Below, piece after piece: positions 25,004 through 33,785 of a stretch of DNA of 64,000 nucleotides. The notes below the pieces were generated by a model, which was not told the origin of the DNA, made no database searches, and was given only the letters and a program-made list of their open reading frames with translations. Source of the stretch: Fulvimarina uroteuthidis. GTDB taxonomy: Bacteria > Pseudomonadota > Alphaproteobacteria > Rhizobiales > Rhizobiaceae. Made by a program: the position numbers and the translations under genes. Numbering within the stretch: the first letter of the stretch is position 1; every line of letters begins with the position of its first letter. Where the stretch lies: the NCBI RefSeq assembly GCF_034321785.1, contig NZ_JAXLPB010000003.1, positions 186,001-250,000 of the forward strand, in the 5' to 3' direction.

Positions 25004-25624
25004 ATGAGCGAAAAATCTGACGATGCCTTCAAATCGATCGGTGAAGTCGCCACCGAACTGAAGATTCCGCAGCATGTCCTGCGGTTCTGGGAAACGCGCT
25101 TTCCTCAGGTTCGCCCCCTGAAGCGGGGCGGGGGACGGCGCTACTACCGGCCGGAGGACGTGGCGCTTCTCCACGGCATCCGCTTCCTTCTCTATGCCAA
25201 GGGCTTTACCATCAAGGGCGTGCAGCGGCTGCTGCGCGAGCAGGGCGCACGGTTCGTCGCCGCAACGGCGACCGGCGAATTGCGGCCGGACACGACGGTC
25301 GCATCCCATGCCGACGCCTGGGATACGTCCGCGGCGACGGCCGCCACGCCGGATGTCCCCGACGATTTCGACCTGACGGCGCCGCCGGAGCCGCCGGTCC
25401 CAGCGGTCCGGCCCGCTCCGGTCGCCAATTCCGCACCCGACGAATACGAAGACTATCCGGATCGGCGCGAACGCCCGCAGCGCCGATCGGTGGTCGGCTC
25501 GCTGCTCGGCCGCCGACTGGTCCAATCCGACGCCGGAAACCTGACAGCCGAACAGTCCGAACGCCTGCAGGAGGTCATCATCGATCTTCTCGAATGCAAG
25601 CGGCTGCTCGATCAGGTCCGTTGA
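25004..25624 (+). CDS. MerR-family transcriptional regulator
   Basis: 206-residue protein with an N-terminal MerR winged helix-turn-helix (residues about 9-80): 'SIGEVATELKIPQHVLRFWETRFPQV' and 'GGGRRYYRPEDVALLHGIRFLLY'. This is the small subgroup downstream of ihfA in alphaproteobacteria. The middle (about 90-160) is a Pro/Ala/Asp-rich low-complexity linker; the C-terminal 45 residues ('AGNLTAEQSERLQEVIIDLLECKRLL') form a predicted helix for dimerisation. The linker lacks the metal-binding cysteines of MerR/CueR, so the ligand is unknown. It is 23 bp after ihfA and probably co-transcribed. Confidence 0.88.
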   Translation: MSEKSDDAFKSIGEVATELKIPQHVLRFWETRFPQVRPLKRGGGRRYYRPEDVALLHGIRFLLYAKGFTIKGVQRLLREQGARFVAATATGELRPDTTVASHADAWDTSAATAATPDVPDDFDLTAPPEPPVPAVRPAPVANSAPDEYEDYPDRRERPQRRSVVGSLLGRRLVQSDAGNLTAEQSERLQEVIIDLLECKRLLDQVR

Positions 25625-25775
25625 CGAACCGCCAAATTTAGCGCCGCCTCCATCTCGACGCTCGCGACCCCGCTTGCTACCCTTTTGCAAGGTCGGCGCG
25701 CATTCGCGCGGGATCGATGCTTCGGCGGCAGGACGGTCCCTCGGCCTGCGAGGACCGGGATCGGCGTCGCTGTCG

Positions 25776-25859
25776 GCGGGCGTGATGGAATGGTAGACAT
25801 ACCGGACTTAAAATCCGGAGGCGCAAGCCGTGCGGGTTCGAGTCCCGCCGCCCGTACCA
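25776..25859 (+). tRNA. tRNA-Leu (anticodon TAA)
   Basis: 84-nt class II tRNA with encoded CCA. Acceptor GCGGGCG (25776-25782) pairs with CGCCCGT (one G-U), discriminator A then CCA at 25857-25859. The anticodon stem CCGGA/TCCGG encloses the loop CTTAAAA with anticodon TAA at 25809-25811. A variable arm of type-II length (GGCGCAAGCC region) and a T-arm GCGGG-TTCGAGT-CCCGC complete the cloverleaf. It reads UUA/UUG leucine codons, which are rare in this GC-rich genome. It sits between the MerR gene and pdxJ with no sign of an integrated element. Confidence 0.95.
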
Positions 25860-25902
25860 TCGAGCCATGACCACCGTTTCACGTCGAGACCCGCCTGCGC
25901 GT

Positions 25903-26649
25903 TCACAGGGCCTGTCCGCATGCCTTGCGGAACCGCCGCACGGTTTGCGCCATGCCGAATTCGAGCGCGTCGGCGGTCAGACCGTGGCCGATGGAAACTT
26001 CGGCAAGGTTCGGAATGCGCGCGACCAGCGCCGGCAGATTGTCGACGGTGAGATCGTGCCCGGCGTTCACGCCGAGGCCGAGCGCCATGGCGCGGTCCGC
26101 CGTCTCGCCCAGCTTGCCGAGTTCGATGCGGGCGGCTGCCGGATCGGCAAACGTTGCGCCGTAGGGGCCGGTATAGAGTTCGATCCGGTCGCATCCGGTA
26201 GCGACGGCCGCGTCCATCTGGTCCGGATCGGGATCGGCGAAGATCGAGACCCGGGCACCCTGGCGCTTCAGGCGCGCGACGATCGGTTTCAGCCACTCGC
26301 CCTCCGCCTTGAAATCGAACCCATGGTCGGATGTCGGCTGGCTCGGATCGTCGGGAACGAGCGTCACCTGTTCGGGATGGACCGTGTCCACGAGATCGAG
26401 AAACTCGTCCGACGGATAGCCTTCGATGTTGAATTCGGCACCGGGAAATTCCGTGTCGATGAGGGCCCGGATCTGGGGCAGATCGGTGAAGCGGATATGG
26501 CGCTCGTCGGGCCTTGGATGGACGGTCAGGCCGTGCGCGCCCGCCGTCATCGCGATGCGGCCGAGCGCGGTGACGCTCGGCCAGGGCAGGTCGCGCCGGT
26601 TGCGGAGCATGGCGACGGCGTTGAGATTGACCGAAAGTAGGGTTGGCAT
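25903..26649 (-). CDS. pdxJ: Pyridoxine 5'-phosphate synthase
   Basis: 248-residue TIM-barrel enzyme that forms pyridoxine 5'-phosphate from deoxyxylulose 5-phosphate and 3-amino-2-oxopropyl phosphate, the last ring-closing step of the DXP-dependent vitamin B6 route. Typical stretches: 'LSVNLNAVAMLRN' at the N-terminus, 'HPRPDERHIRFTD', 'FNIEGYPSDEFLDLV', 'VTLVPDDP' and 'GLGVNAGHDLTVDNLPAL'. The C-terminus has 'EVSIGHGLTADALEFGM'. The start is ATG 26649 with GGAG about 6 bp upstream; 27 residues of extra open frame upstream are atypical. Divergent from the repeat-protein gene. Confidence 0.95.
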   Translation of the reverse strand: MPTLLSVNLNAVAMLRNRRDLPWPSVTALGRIAMTAGAHGLTVHPRPDERHIRFTDLPQIRALIDTEFPGAEFNIEGYPSDEFLDLVDTVHPEQVTLVPDDPSQPTSDHGFDFKAEGEWLKPIVARLKRQGARVSIFADPDPDQMDAAVATGCDRIELYTGPYGATFADPAAARIELGKLGETADRAMALGLGVNAGHDLTVDNLPALVARIPNLAEVSIGHGLTADALEFGMAQTVRRFRKACGQAL

Positions 26650-26783
26650 ATCCGCTCCGGGAGAGTGTTGGGCTGCACGGCGAATCTGGCGTGATCGGAT
26701 GATTTTGAAAGGTCTGCCGTTGACTTGCACTCCTTCGGCGGCAACTCTGTAGGCCTGTTGTCGGGGTGCGGAGGATTTAGTTG

Positions 26784-28847
26784 ATGGGCGGATCGAAGTT
26801 CATTCCAATCGTGATCGCCGGATTGGTCGGCCTGTTCATCGGCTGGTTGATGGGGCCCGATGTCGGCGAGGTAGAGAGCCGCGTCGCCGACGTCCAGTCA
26901 TCCGTCCAGAACCAGGTGGCCAGCCTTTCGAGCGAAATCACCGCCCATCGCGAGGAGGTCGCGGCCCAGCAGGCGGCGATCGCCCAACAGGTCGGCGCGA
27001 TCCAGACCCAGGTCGCAGGCCTCGGCGAGCAGCTCGCCGCACAGGCGGAGCAATCGGCTCAGGCTGCCAACGCAGCGACCGCCGCCGTCGGAACCCGCGT
27101 CCAGGAAGCGATCGGACCGATCCAGCAGAGGATGGACGCGCTCTCGGCCGCGCTCGGCGAGCAGACGACGAACGTCACGAACGAACTTACGACCCAGTTC
27201 GACGCCCTCAAGGCAGAGATCGCCACGCTCGGGGAAACGCAGAATTCCCTGGCCGAGCAGATGACGGCTGCGCAGCAACAAGCCGATCAACGCGCGGCCG
27301 ATCAGCAGGCCGCACTGGAAGAGTTCCGCACCGCTCAGGCAGCCCAGCCTGCCCAGCCGGCCCAAGGCGCCGGCGACGGCGATGCCGGCGCTGGTGGTGG
27401 CGACGGGGCGATGGCGCTTCTCGAACAGGTCGGCGCGACGGGCGCGGTGCTGTTTGCCGAACAGGCCGCCATCTTCGGCGGAACCGAGCTGACGCTCGCA
27501 AGCGTCGATGCCGATACGGGATCTGCATCGTTCGACGTCGGCGGCGAGGAGCAATCGGTCTCGACCGGCGATCAGGTCGCAATTTCCGATAGTTGCGCGC
27601 TGACCCTCGTCGGAGTGGCAGGCAATGCCGCCTTCGTGTCCGCCGATGGCTGCGCGACGCAGCAGGCCAAGACGCAGGACACCGGCGAAAGCGCCGGCAG
27701 CACGACCGGTTCCGGTTCGGGCGATGCGGCAGCGCTCGCAGAGGAAATCGGCGCAACAGGCGCAATCCTCCTTCCGGGACAGGCTGCGATCTTCGGCGAT
27801 GCGCAGCTCGATCTGGCGTCGGTCGATGGCGACAATGGCGCCGCGTCGGTCACGGTCTCGGGCGGCGAGCCACAGGATGTCGCTGCCGGCGACAGCATCG
27901 ATCTGGGTGGCGGATGTTCGGTCACGCTCACGGGTGTCGCAGCGGGCGCTGCCTATTTCGCGAGCGCGGAATGCGGCGGCGGGTCGCCGGATGCAGCCGG
28001 CCAGCCGGCCGCGACCGGCGCCGATGGCGCGACGGCGCAGGGCGGCACGGATGCTGCAGCTGCGCAGGAACAGACAGGCGAGGGCGAGGCACAGGCGGCG
28101 TCCGGCCAGAGCGAGACGGACGCAGCCTCCTCCCAGGCATCCGGTTCGTCGGACGGTCTGACGATCGGTGAAGCGCAGTCCTTCGGCGATATCCGGGTGT
28201 TCGTTTCCTCGATCCGCGAGGACGGCGCGACGCTCTCGGTGATCGGTGTCGGCCGCCAGACGGTCGCGGTCGGCGAGGCGTTCGATGCGGGCAATGGTTG
28301 CGCGATCACCGTCGACAGCGTCGAGGATCGCCGTGTCAGCCTGTCGGCCGAGGGTTGCGAAGGCGGCACGCAGGCCGAAGCCGCGCCTTCGGGCTCGGAT
28401 GCCAATGAGCAGGCGCCGCAGGATGCGGCACCGGCTGCAGGCGGGGCTTCGGACGAAGCCGGCAACGCTCAGGCGCCATCCGGAGACGCGGCACCCGCGG
28501 CAGCAGCGCCGGACGCCGCACCGGCCGAGGAAGCACCCGCCGAGGCGGCGTCGGACGAACAGCAGGCCTCGGGCGACGAAGCTTCGGCCGCACCGCCGGC
28601 CGAAGACCAGGCATCGTCGGGCGAGGGCGGTTCGGAGGGAACGCCGGTGGGCCGCACCGCACGATTCGGCGATACCGCGATCTTCGTCTCGTCGATCGGC
28701 GAAAACGAGGCGACCTTGTTCGATGTTGCGACCAAGACCCGTGACGTGGTGGAAGTCGGCTCCAGCTACGAGACCGAAAGCGGATGCTCCGTCACCGTCG
28801 ACGCGATCGAGGCGGGCCGCGTGACCCTCTCATCGAGCGGGTGCTGA
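26784..28847 (+). CDS. Membrane-anchored coiled-coil protein with four C-x18-C repeat modules
   Basis: 687-residue protein of no recognised family. An N-terminal signal anchor (residues 6-24, 'FIPIVIAGLVGLFIGWLMG') is followed by about 150 residues of Gln/Ala/Glu-rich predicted coiled coil, so most of the protein should lie in the periplasm. Then come four modules (about residues 214-290, 320-397, 458-525 and 620-687) joined by Ala/Gln/Ser/Glu linkers of low complexity. Each module ends in a Cys pair exactly 19 residues apart (271/290, 378/397, 506/525, 668/687), the last Cys being the C-terminal residue. Modules 1-2 share 'QAAIFG' and 'LASVD'; modules 3-4 share 'VFVSSI' or 'IFVSSI'. Periplasmic disulfides are a natural inference. 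ATG 26784 is preferred over TTG 26781. Confidence 0.8.
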   Translation: MGGSKFIPIVIAGLVGLFIGWLMGPDVGEVESRVADVQSSVQNQVASLSSEITAHREEVAAQQAAIAQQVGAIQTQVAGLGEQLAAQAEQSAQAANAATAAVGTRVQEAIGPIQQRMDALSAALGEQTTNVTNELTTQFDALKAEIATLGETQNSLAEQMTAAQQQADQRAADQQAALEEFRTAQAAQPAQPAQGAGDGDAGAGGGDGAMALLEQVGATGAVLFAEQAAIFGGTELTLASVDADTGSASFDVGGEEQSVSTGDQVAISDSCALTLVGVAGNAAFVSADGCATQQAKTQDTGESAGSTTGSGSGDAAALAEEIGATGAILLPGQAAIFGDAQLDLASVDGDNGAASVTVSGGEPQDVAAGDSIDLGGGCSVTLTGVAAGAAYFASAECGGGSPDAAGQPAATGADGATAQGGTDAAAAQEQTGEGEAQAASGQSETDAASSQASGSSDGLTIGEAQSFGDIRVFVSSIREDGATLSVIGVGRQTVAVGEAFDAGNGCAITVDSVEDRRVSLSAEGCEGGTQAEAAPSGSDANEQAPQDAAPAAGGASDEAGNAQAPSGDAAPAAAAPDAAPAEEAPAEAASDEQQASGDEASAAPPAEDQASSGEGGSEGTPVGRTARFGDTAIFVSSIGENEATLFDVATKTRDVVEVGSSYETESGCSVTVDAIEAGRVTLSSSGC

Positions 28848-29175
28848 TCAAAAGGTCGAGGCGTGCCATCTGTTTGTCGGAACACGCGGTCCCGTTCGGG
28901 GCCGCGTTTTCCGTTCGGCGATACGGCCGCGCCCGTGTCAGGCACCCATTCCGGCCTCAGTCGACATCTTCAGCATCGCCTGAGACCATCGGTTTAACGC
29001 TCGGCCCGCAGGGCGAAAAACCGAATTTCACGTTTTCGCCCGGCGCGCCAGCCTGGCCCGGGACGTCGCATCCGGCCTTCGGGCGAAGAGAAGCTGCGAC
29101 GGATGAACCGCCAGCGTCCGGCGGTGCGCGCCAGCCTGCCGCCTCTACGACGAGCCAAGAGAATGAATTCATCCA
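28848..29175. other. 328-bp intergenic region with a terminator
   Basis: Apart from the terminator at 28884-28910, nothing is recognised. The rest (28911-29175) is GC-rich with short frames that do not resemble proteins; it probably contains the promoter of the GGCT-fold gene, but no good -35/-10 pair was found. Confidence 0.5.
28884..28910 (+). terminator. Rho-independent terminator of the repeat-protein gene
   Basis: ACGCGGTCCC (28884-28893) pairs with GGGGCCGCGT (28898-28907), one G-U pair included, around a GTTC loop and ends in TTTT. It lies 36 bp after the stop codon. Confidence 0.85.
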
Positions 29176-29598
29176 ATGACCGAATATATCGCGTTTTACG
29201 GCTCGCTCATGGAACGGGCGAAGGATCCGTCGGCGCCCTCCCGCGCCGGTCTGTCGAAGTTCGTCGAGCCTTGCAGGCTCGAGGGCGTCCTGCGCGATCA
29301 CGGTCATTACCCCGGCTATTTTCCCGCTGACGGCTCGATCGAGCCCCATGCCGTCACACCGCCGATCGTTGAAGCAGAACTCCACGAAATCGTCGCGCCG
29401 CACGCGCTGCTGATCTTCGACCGCTGGGAAGAGTACGATCCGGACGACGAAGCGAACTCGCTCTATTTGCGCCGCAAGGTCCGGCTGCTCGAACCGGACA
29501 TCGAAGCCTGGATCTATATGTCCTTGATATCGGACGAGGATCCGGTGGTCCCGAACGGCGACTGGGCCGCCTACCGAAGCGAGACGCCGAAGGTCTGA
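29176..29598 (+). CDS. Gamma-glutamylcyclotransferase (GGCT/AIG2) fold protein
   Basis: 140-residue cytoplasmic protein with the GGCT/AIG2-like fold. 'IAFYGSLMERAK' at the N-terminus is the YGSL substrate-loop signature, followed by 'LEGVLRDHGHYPGYFP' and 'VEAELHEIVAPHALLIFDRWEEYDP' (residues about 65-89), which contains the acidic residue region that includes the usual catalytic Glu. Members release 5-oxoproline from gamma-glutamyl compounds, but many AIG2-like proteins have other roles, so the substrate is uncertain. It faces katG tail to tail. Confidence 0.8.
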   Translation: MTEYIAFYGSLMERAKDPSAPSRAGLSKFVEPCRLEGVLRDHGHYPGYFPADGSIEPHAVTPPIVEAELHEIVAPHALLIFDRWEEYDPDDEANSLYLRRKVRLLEPDIEAWIYMSLISDEDPVVPNGDWAAYRSETPKV

Positions 29599-29660
29599 CC
29601 CGCGGCGCTTTCTTCCGCACCGGTCCGGCGCCCGCTCCTTCCTTCCATGGCGGAACGAGA

Positions 29661-29690
29661 CGAAAAAAGCCGGGGCCCATCGGACCCCGG
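29661..29690 (-). terminator. Rho-independent terminator of katG
   Basis: On the minus strand, a stem of GCCGGGG/CCCCGGC (29683-29689 with 29667-29673) is followed by six Ts (29666-29661). It lies 31 bp after the katG stop and 63 bp from the convergent GGCT gene, for which the same stem could serve less well. Confidence 0.8.
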
Positions 29691-29720
29691 CCTGTCGTTT
29701 CAACGCGGAACGCCGATGCT

Positions 29721-32027
29721 TCAGCCCTGGGACGAGGACGACAGGTCGAAGCGATCGAGCATCATCACCTTGGTCCAGGCTGCCACGAAATCCTTCACCA
29801 GGCGGACATGCCCGTCGTTCGCGGCGTAGACTTCGGCGATCTGGCGAAGTTGCGCGTTGGCGCCGAAGATCAGGTCGCAGCGCGTCGCCGTGAACATCAC
29901 GGCGCCGGACTTACGATCGTTGAGCGTGAAGCTCATGCCGTCCTCGTCGGTCTTCCGCCACTCCATGCTCATGCTGGTGAGGTTCGTGAAGAAATCGTTC
30001 GTCAGGACGCCCGGACGATCGGTGAAGACGCCATGCCGGGACCCATCCCAGTTCGTGTCGAGAACCCGCAGTCCGCCCACGAGAGCGGTCCATTCGGGCG
30101 CCGTCAGCGACAGGAGCGCCGCCCTGTCCAGAAACATCTGCTCCGGCGGCACATTGTAGACGATGTCCTCGCGGTGGTAGTTGCGGAACCCGTCGGACAC
30201 CGGTTTGAGCCAGTCGAACTGCTCGATGTCGGTGTTCTCCTGGGTCGTGTCCATGCGGCCCGGCGTGAACGGCACCGTCACGTCGACGCCCGCATCCTTC
30301 GCAGCCCTTTCGATCGCCGCGCTGCCGGCGAGAACGACGAGATCGGCCATCGAGATCTTCTTCGATCCGGCATTCAGGTCGTTGAAGCCCTTCTGCAGGC
30401 CTTCGAGTGTCGAGAGAACTTTCGCGACCCGTGCCGGGTTGTTCACGTCCCAGCTCTTCTGCGGCTCGAGCGCGATCCGGCCGCCATTGGCGCCGCCCCG
30501 CTTGTCGGACACGCGGTGGGTGGACGCCGCGCTCCAGGCGACCGAGACGAGTTCCGACACCGTCAGGCCCGATCCGAGGATCTGGGATTTGAGGCTCGCA
30601 ATGTCGATCTCGTCCACGACCTCATGGTCGAGCGCCGGGATCGGATCCTGCCAGAGCAGATCCTCGTCCGGGACTTCGGGACCGAGATAACGCGATTTCG
30701 GACCCATGTCGCGATGGACGAGCTTGAACCATGCGCGGGCGAACGCGTCGGTGAAGGCATCGAAATCGTTGAGGAACTTCTCGCAGACCTTGCGGTATTC
30801 CGGGTCTTCCTTCAGCGCCAGATCGGATGTCATCATCATCAGCGGATGCTCGACACCCTCTCTATGGGCGTCCGGCGTCGTCGGCGCGTCCGGGTTCTTC
30901 GGCTTCCACTGGATGGCGCCGGCCGGGCTCTTCGTCTGTTCCCATTCGAACTTGAACAGGTTGATCAGATAGTCGTTGTCCCACTTGGTCGGGTTCGGTG
31001 TCCACGATCCTTCGATGCCGTTGGTCATCGTATATTCGGCGAACCCCGTGCCTTCGGGATTCTGCCAGCCCATGCCCATCGCCTCGATCGGAGCGCCTTC
31101 CGGTGCCGGACCGATCTTGCCGGGGCTGACCATGCCGTGCGACTTGCCGAAGGCATGACCGCCCGCGATCAGCGCGACCGTCTCCTCGTCGTTCATCGCC
31201 ATCCGACTGAACGTCGTACGGATGTCGCGGGCGGAATCGAGTGGTACGCCATTGCCGCCGGGGCCTTCCGGATCGACATAGATGAGCGCCTGATGGGACG
31301 CGGCCAGCGGGTTCTCGAGGTCGTAATGCGCGTCGGTGGGCTCGCCTTCCCAGCGCAGCGTCCGTGTCACCATCTGGTTGGGATGCCCCTGCATGGGGCC
31401 GGGCGCGGTCTCGCCGGGCTTCTTTCCGTTCCACCCTTCGGGTCCCCAATAGATCGCGGTATCCGGCTCCCACGCGTCGACACGTCCGCCGGCAAAGCCG
31501 AAGGTCGGGAAATCCATGATCTCGAGCGAGCAGTTGCCGGCAAGCACGATCAGATCGGCCCAGGAGAGCGCTGCGCCGTATTTCTGCTTGATCGGCCAGA
31601 GCAGGCGGCGCGACTTGTCGACATTGCCATTGTCCCACCAGGAATTGATGGGGGCGAAGCGCTGCATGGCCTGGCCTGCGCCGCCGCGTCCGTCGGCCCG
31701 CCGATAGGTGCCGGCCGAATGCCACGCCATGCGGATCATTTGCGGGCCGTAATTGCCGTAGTCCGACGGCCACCATTCGACGGACGTCGTCAGAAACGCC
31801 TTGATGTCCGCCTTGACCGCATCCAGATCCAGCGTCTTGAACGCTTCGGCATAGTCGAAATCCTTGCCGAGCGGATTGGCCTCGATCGGATCCCGATGAA
31901 GAAGTTCGACCTTCAAGCGGTTCGGCCACCAATGCTCGAGCGTTGGCGCGGAGCCGATCGCTCCACCGATGCGCGTGCCACCAAAAGGACATTCGCCGCG
32001 GTTCGGAATGTCTGGCTTCATGTTCAT
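29721..32027 (-). CDS. katG: Catalase-peroxidase KatG
   Basis: 768-residue bifunctional heme enzyme that removes hydrogen peroxide. The distal site 'IRMAWHSAGTYR' (with the Arg, Trp and His) and the proximal heme ligand His in 'ALIAGGHAFGKSHG' mark the active N-terminal half. 'YVDPEGPGGNG' gives the Tyr of the Met-Tyr-Trp crosslink and 'MGMGWQNPEGTGFAEYTMTNGIEGSWT' (split here) is a strong KatG block. The C-terminal half repeats the fold without heme ('VSVAWSAASTHR', 'LVVLAGSAAIE'). The start is ATG 32027; about 65 further upstream residues are unrelated. A 7-bp-arm palindrome about 45 bp upstream is a candidate operator. No oxyR is adjacent. Confidence 0.97.
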   Translation of the reverse strand: MNMKPDIPNRGECPFGGTRIGGAIGSAPTLEHWWPNRLKVELLHRDPIEANPLGKDFDYAEAFKTLDLDAVKADIKAFLTTSVEWWPSDYGNYGPQMIRMAWHSAGTYRRADGRGGAGQAMQRFAPINSWWDNGNVDKSRRLLWPIKQKYGAALSWADLIVLAGNCSLEIMDFPTFGFAGGRVDAWEPDTAIYWGPEGWNGKKPGETAPGPMQGHPNQMVTRTLRWEGEPTDAHYDLENPLAASHQALIYVDPEGPGGNGVPLDSARDIRTTFSRMAMNDEETVALIAGGHAFGKSHGMVSPGKIGPAPEGAPIEAMGMGWQNPEGTGFAEYTMTNGIEGSWTPNPTKWDNDYLINLFKFEWEQTKSPAGAIQWKPKNPDAPTTPDAHREGVEHPLMMMTSDLALKEDPEYRKVCEKFLNDFDAFTDAFARAWFKLVHRDMGPKSRYLGPEVPDEDLLWQDPIPALDHEVVDEIDIASLKSQILGSGLTVSELVSVAWSAASTHRVSDKRGGANGGRIALEPQKSWDVNNPARVAKVLSTLEGLQKGFNDLNAGSKKISMADLVVLAGSAAIERAAKDAGVDVTVPFTPGRMDTTQENTDIEQFDWLKPVSDGFRNYHREDIVYNVPPEQMFLDRAALLSLTAPEWTALVGGLRVLDTNWDGSRHGVFTDRPGVLTNDFFTNLTSMSMEWRKTDEDGMSFTLNDRKSGAVMFTATRCDLIFGANAQLRQIAEVYAANDGHVRLVKDFVAAWTKVMMLDRFDLSSSSQG

Positions 32028-32428
32028 GTGAAAAAATCTCTCGTCTTGGTTCCGTGGGGACCGAACCGCTCGGTATATGATACCGATAGCAATCCGCGCC
32101 TTGCAGATGTCGGACTCGCGGATCGGGAGGCAAGCCACTGGCGCTTCGGACAGTGTAAGGGACGCAGGCGTCTGGGCGCCATCGGCCCGCTCGCGCCTTA
32201 CCGTCGCAGTCGTCTTGTGCATCCGGCGGGCGTGGCGGGCTGCGACCGGAACCGTCGCCGCCGGTTCAAGACGGCACCATTTGGCGCGGAGGGAGGGTTT
32301 GCCCGAGGGGCGGGGTGATGAGCCATTGCATCATACGCTGCCCTCATTTCGCCCTTACCGCGCAAGGTCGGTTCCCTTCCTTACCGTTTTGATTGACACA
32401 GGGAGCTGCAACCGCTGGAACACGTGCC
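32028..32428. other. 401-bp divergent region between katG and the YbjN gene
   Basis: No convincing gene is present. The katG-proximal part (32034-32100) is AT-richer and holds a perfect palindrome (32070-32086). The distal part is GC-rich with nothing recognisable beyond a plausible promoter for the YbjN gene. Confidence 0.5.
32070..32086. promoter_or_regulatory. Palindromic operator candidate for katG
   Basis: TCGGTAT (32070-32076) and ATACCGA (32080-32086) are perfect inverted arms around ATG, with the sequence GCTATCGGTATCAT running on into the possible -10 region on the minus strand. Its place 43-59 bp upstream of the katG start fits a redox regulator such as OxyR (LysR family, T-N11-A logic), but the sequence is not a full OxyR consensus. 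Confidence 0.45.
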
Positions 32429-32941
32429 ATGTCATTGATTCGTTTCGTCTCACTCGCCATTCTGTCCACTGCCGCGCTGGGCCATGTCGACGCACGCGCC
32501 GCGAGCGCTGACGCGACCATGGCGAGAGCGGAGGGGGAGGTTCTCCACGCCGACGATGTGGACGCCATCCGGGATCTGGCCGAGGGCTACGGGGCGGCCC
32601 GCGTCGTGGAACTCGACAATGGCGATCCGGCGATCGTCGGCGAAATCAATGGGACCGACTACCAGCTGTTCTTTCTCGAATGCGACAACGGGGAAAACTG
32701 CGGCGCGCTGAATTTCTACGCCGTCTGGGACGTTCCCACCGTGTCGGTCGGGGCCCTGAACGTCTGGAACCGGACCGCCCCGTTCAACAAGGCCTATCTG
32801 ACCGAGCAGAACCGTCCGGTCATCGAGATGAACCTGCCTGCGAAAGGTGGCTTTCAGCGGGAACAGCTGGACTATGTGTTCGAGCAATGGACGATCGCCC
32901 TTGCCGAATTTGCGCGGACCGTCATCGGCGGCGCACCCTGA
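32429..32941 (+). CDS. Exported YbjN-domain protein
   Basis: 170-residue protein with a signal peptide (residues 1-25, 'FVSLAILSTAALGHVDARA') and a YbjN domain covering most of the mature part: 'DDVDAIRDLAEGYGAARVVEL', 'AIVGEINGTDYQLFFLECDNGENCGALNFYAVWD' (residues about 73-106, with a Cys pair) and 'WNRTAPFNKAYLTEQNRPVIEMNL'. YbjN proteins are linked to motility and stress responses in enterobacteria but have no known biochemical activity; the secretion-chaperone-like fold suggests protein binding. Start ATG 32429 (GGAAC upstream). Followed 97 bp later by azlC. Confidence 0.82.
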   Translation: MSLIRFVSLAILSTAALGHVDARAASADATMARAEGEVLHADDVDAIRDLAEGYGAARVVELDNGDPAIVGEINGTDYQLFFLECDNGENCGALNFYAVWDVPTVSVGALNVWNRTAPFNKAYLTEQNRPVIEMNLPAKGGFQREQLDYVFEQWTIALAEFARTVIGGAP

Positions 32942-33038
32942 TGGCAGCGATCTTCAGCTTCCACGATTGAAAAGGAGGGCCGGCTGGCGTACCGCATCGG
33001 CGCGCTGCGCATTCGACAACCATGAATGAAAGTCGGTC

Positions 33039-33785
33039 ATGTCCGTGGATTCCAAGAGGTCCGGCGCCGAAATGGCGACCGCGTTCAAGGACGTGTTTCC
33101 AGTCCTTCTCGCGATCGTCCCCTTCGGCATGGTCTACGGCACGGTCGCTGCCGGGGACGGCCTCGACATGCTGCAGATCGTCGGTTTCTCCGCTTCGGTC
33201 TTTGCCGGGGCCTCGCAGTTGGCCGCGCTGCAACTGATCGGCATCGGCGCGCCGGTCTGGTCGGTGCTGTTGACGGTCCTTGCGCTCAATTTCAGGCACA
33301 TTCTCTATTCGGCCTCGGTCGGGCGGCATATCCGCCATTTTCCGAACGCGGCGAAAGGGCTCGCCTTCTTCTTTCTGGTGGATCCGACGTTCGGGGCCGC
33401 CGAGGCGCGGGCCGCGCGGGTCGAACTCACCAAGCGATACTACTTCGTCTACGGTGTCTCGCTTTATGTGTGCTGGCTGGCGTCCTCGATCCTCGGCGGC
33501 GTTTTCGGATCGTTCATCGAGGATCCGGCCGTCTACGGCATCGATTTCGTGCTGCCGGTCTACTTTCTCGCTTTGGTGATGACGTTCCGGACCCGAAGGA
33601 CGTTCTGGCCCGTGGCGAGCGCGAGCGCGATCGCGTCGATCGCCATCTACTGGACGGTGGGCCCGCCCTGGCACGTCACGTTCGGAGCGCTGGCGGGTGT
33701 CGGCGTCGCCGCCGTCATGCCGGTTCGCAACCTTGCGGGGACAGCCGTCGAGGCCGAGGCGAAAGCGCTGGAGACCCGTCTATGA
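33039..33785 (+). CDS. azlC: AzlC-family branched-chain amino acid exporter, large subunit
   Basis: 248-residue integral membrane protein of the AzlC/LIV-E family, the larger partner of a two-component exporter for branched-chain and related amino acids or analogues. It starts with 'FKDVFPVLLAIVPFGMVYGTVAAGDGL' (residues about 16-42) and carries 'AGASQLAALQLIGIGAPVW' and 'LNFRHILYSASVGRH', which are family signatures; 'VDPTFG' and five or six further helices follow. The partner azlD overlaps its stop (ATGA). Substrate here unknown. Confidence 0.93.
   Translation: MSVDSKRSGAEMATAFKDVFPVLLAIVPFGMVYGTVAAGDGLDMLQIVGFSASVFAGASQLAALQLIGIGAPVWSVLLTVLALNFRHILYSASVGRHIRHFPNAAKGLAFFFLVDPTFGAAEARAARVELTKRYYFVYGVSLYVCWLASSILGGVFGSFIEDPAVYGIDFVLPVYFLALVMTFRTRRTFWPVASASAIASIAIYWTVGPPWHVTFGALAGVGVAAVMPVRNLAGTAVEAEAKALETRL

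Noticed and set aside
25625..26000. tRNA-Leu as an integration site for a genomic island
   Set aside because: The gene is followed within 44 bp by the housekeeping gene pdxJ; no integrase or duplicated tRNA end was seen.
32417..32445. EcfG-type promoter (GGAAC...CGTT) at the YbjN start
   Set aside because: The spacer is 19 nt and the site runs into the coding region, so transcription would start past the signal peptide start.
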